From Vibrio sp. 10N.286.49.B1 (GTDB lineage Bacteria; Pseudomonadota; Gammaproteobacteria; Enterobacterales; Vibrionaceae): DNA of 48,417 bases. The notes beneath the pieces were generated by a model. It was not told where the DNA came from. It saw nothing but the letters and a program-made list of their open reading frames with translations, and did no database searches. Each line of letters starts with the position of its first letter. Positions within the stretch are counted from its first letter, which is position 1. The DNA is taken from contig NZ_MCUW01000005.1 of the NCBI RefSeq assembly GCF_002873335.1, positions 917 to 49,333 on the forward strand, given 5' to 3'. Shown piece after piece: positions 47,529 through 48,417 of this stretch. The position numbers and the translations under genes are program-made.

Positions 47529-48332
47529 ATGCAAAAAAACATGTCTGGTTTCTGGCAGTTATCCCCACTGACGGATCTCTCTATTCCGCAAGGGGACCTG
47601 CAATTTCCTGGTGCGATTAGCCAAATTCTTCCTAATGCGTTGTCTGAACAAGCGATCGCAGAGCAAGAGTGGCACTTGATGCACGATTTTGACCTTAATG
47701 AGCAAGACTTGTCGCATCCTGCGGTGGACCTAGTATTCGCTGGCGTCGAGCATTTTGCTGAGATCAGAGTGAACGGCGTTGCGGTGATGGACTGCGATGG
47801 CAGTGAGTTAGTGTATCGAAAAGACGTACGAGCGCATCTTCAAGACGGTCGAAATAGGATTGAGGTCTTGTTTCTCGAGTATGATGAAGATGACCTGCTC
47901 ATTGAATCCAATCCTCCCTTGAAACAATGCCCACTTGGCGAGTATGCGGCTGGAAATGATCCTCGAATGGGGATATGGGCAATGCCTTACTTACAGTTTA
48001 TTTCTCATGTTCGTTTAGAGTACGTGGCAACGGAACAAATTTGGCATCATGGCGGAGGGTGTGAGTTTAAGGTTGACCTGTATTACAAAACCTATCGCCC
48101 AGGCTTGTTATCGGCTTTGGTCAAGTTCAATGGAATGACGTATTCATTACCGATCGACGTAAGAAAACAACAAGCATCTGCACTGTTTCAAATCGAAGCC
48201 CCTCGTTACACTGATCTTGCGTCCCCCAATAGTGCTGATGCGTATCAGCTAACAGTAGAGCTGGATGGACAGGAACAAGTATTGGATGTGGTATTAAATA
48301 GAGAGCTGTGTGCGACGCATTGCCCGCTTTAA
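47529..48332 (+). CDS. GH2-like sugar-binding protein without a catalytic barrel
   Basis: A 267-aa cytosolic protein (no signal peptide). Residues about 5-165 resemble the N-terminal jellyroll of GH2 beta-mannosidases: a PGAISQIL segment, an aromatic EWHLMHDFDL strand, VDLVFAGVEHFAEIRVNG, then RNRIEVLFL, and MGIWAMPYLQFISHVRLEYV in the place of the usual GIWRPV strand. Residues about 166-267 look like the Ig-like second domain. The TIM barrel with the catalytic Glu residues is absent, and the frame ends cleanly at TAA 48332, so it is a compact protein rather than a visible truncation. Ligand and role are unknown. It lies after rraB behind a terminator. AGG is about 13 nt before ATG 47529. Confidence 0.7.
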   Translation: MQKNMSGFWQLSPLTDLSIPQGDLQFPGAISQILPNALSEQAIAEQEWHLMHDFDLNEQDLSHPAVDLVFAGVEHFAEIRVNGVAVMDCDGSELVYRKDVRAHLQDGRNRIEVLFLEYDEDDLLIESNPPLKQCPLGEYAAGNDPRMGIWAMPYLQFISHVRLEYVATEQIWHHGGGCEFKVDLYYKTYRPGLLSALVKFNGMTYSLPIDVRKQQASALFQIEAPRYTDLASPNSADAYQLTVELDGQEQVLDVVLNRELCATHCPL

Positions 48333-48373
48333 CTGCCGTCATCACATTTTAATTGGCTACCCTTTATCGATAA

Positions 48374-48407
48374 AAATAAAAAAACGACCCCTGAGGTTAA
48401 TGCCGTT
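48374..48407 (-). terminator. Possible terminator for a minus-strand gene beyond the window
   Basis: On the minus strand AACGGC and GTCGTT (one G-T pair) close a loop, followed by a T-rich tail. It would end a gene convergent with the GH2-like one, lying past the window end. Confidence 0.45.
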
Positions 48408-48417
48408 CACTTAAGAG

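Overview
The window is core chromosome of a gammaproteobacterium, most likely Vibrio or a close relative in the Vibrionaceae. The evidence is gene content and order: pilT-pilU next to yggS-proC-yggT-yggU-rdgB-hemW, trmB divergent from mutY-yggX-mltC, ffh-rpsP-rimM-trmD-rplS, kdsD-kdsC-lptCAB-rpoN-hpf-ptsN-rapZ-npr opposite mlaFEDCB-ibaG-murA, and pyrBI-ridA. Protein sequences resemble Vibrio and E. coli orthologues closely from memory. Base composition looks even. I see no insertion sequence, prophage, CRISPR array or integron cassette.

Layout. 1-280: the tail of an rRNA operon (5S, tRNA-Asp, terminator). 534-2162: a chemoreceptor. 2348-2938: a tRNA operon Phe-Thr-Asn-Thr-Asn. 2969-5132: pilU and pilT on the minus strand. 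5158-9855: yggS to hemW on the plus strand. 9956-11666: glsB and trmB (minus). 11819-14338: mutY, yggX, mltC (plus). 14402-14934: a second tRNA operon Phe-Thr-Phe-Asn. 15201-16532: CPA1 antiporter (minus). 16820-20497: metH (plus) behind a MetJ-like operator. 20614-22780: corB and ypjD (minus). 22953-26774: ffh, then the rpsP operon (plus). 26919-28277: mgtE (minus). 28393-36139: the nitrogen-PTS, sigma-54, LPS-transport and Kdo block (minus). 36439-41801: the Mla lipid-transport operon, ibaG, murA and plsC (plus). 41884-46421: ridA, pyrI, pyrB with an attenuator leader peptide, argF and arcA (minus). 46982-48332: rraB and a small GH2-like protein (plus).

How the genes work together. Several blocks concern the cell envelope: lptABC and kdsCD build and deliver LPS, mlaFEDCB controls outer-membrane phospholipid asymmetry, and murA, plsC and mltC make or remodel wall and lipid. 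RapZ also bears on envelope precursor supply. A second theme is carbamoyl-phosphate and arginine use: pyrBI, argF and arcA lie together, with a UTP-type attenuator before pyrB and ArgR-like boxes over the argF promoter. A third is translation: tRNA operons, trmB, the rpsP operon, ffh and hpf.

I did not find a clearly new multi-gene system. The better leads are regulatory: a strong dyad with tandem met boxes before metH, a UTP-type pyrB leader peptide that ends in its own terminator stem, a hairpin leader before rpsP, three terminator-like hairpins placed just before downstream genes, and two tRNA operons with matching promoter and terminator about 12 kb apart. Among proteins, the GH2-like polypeptide without a catalytic barrel and the DUF4426 secreted protein are the least understood.
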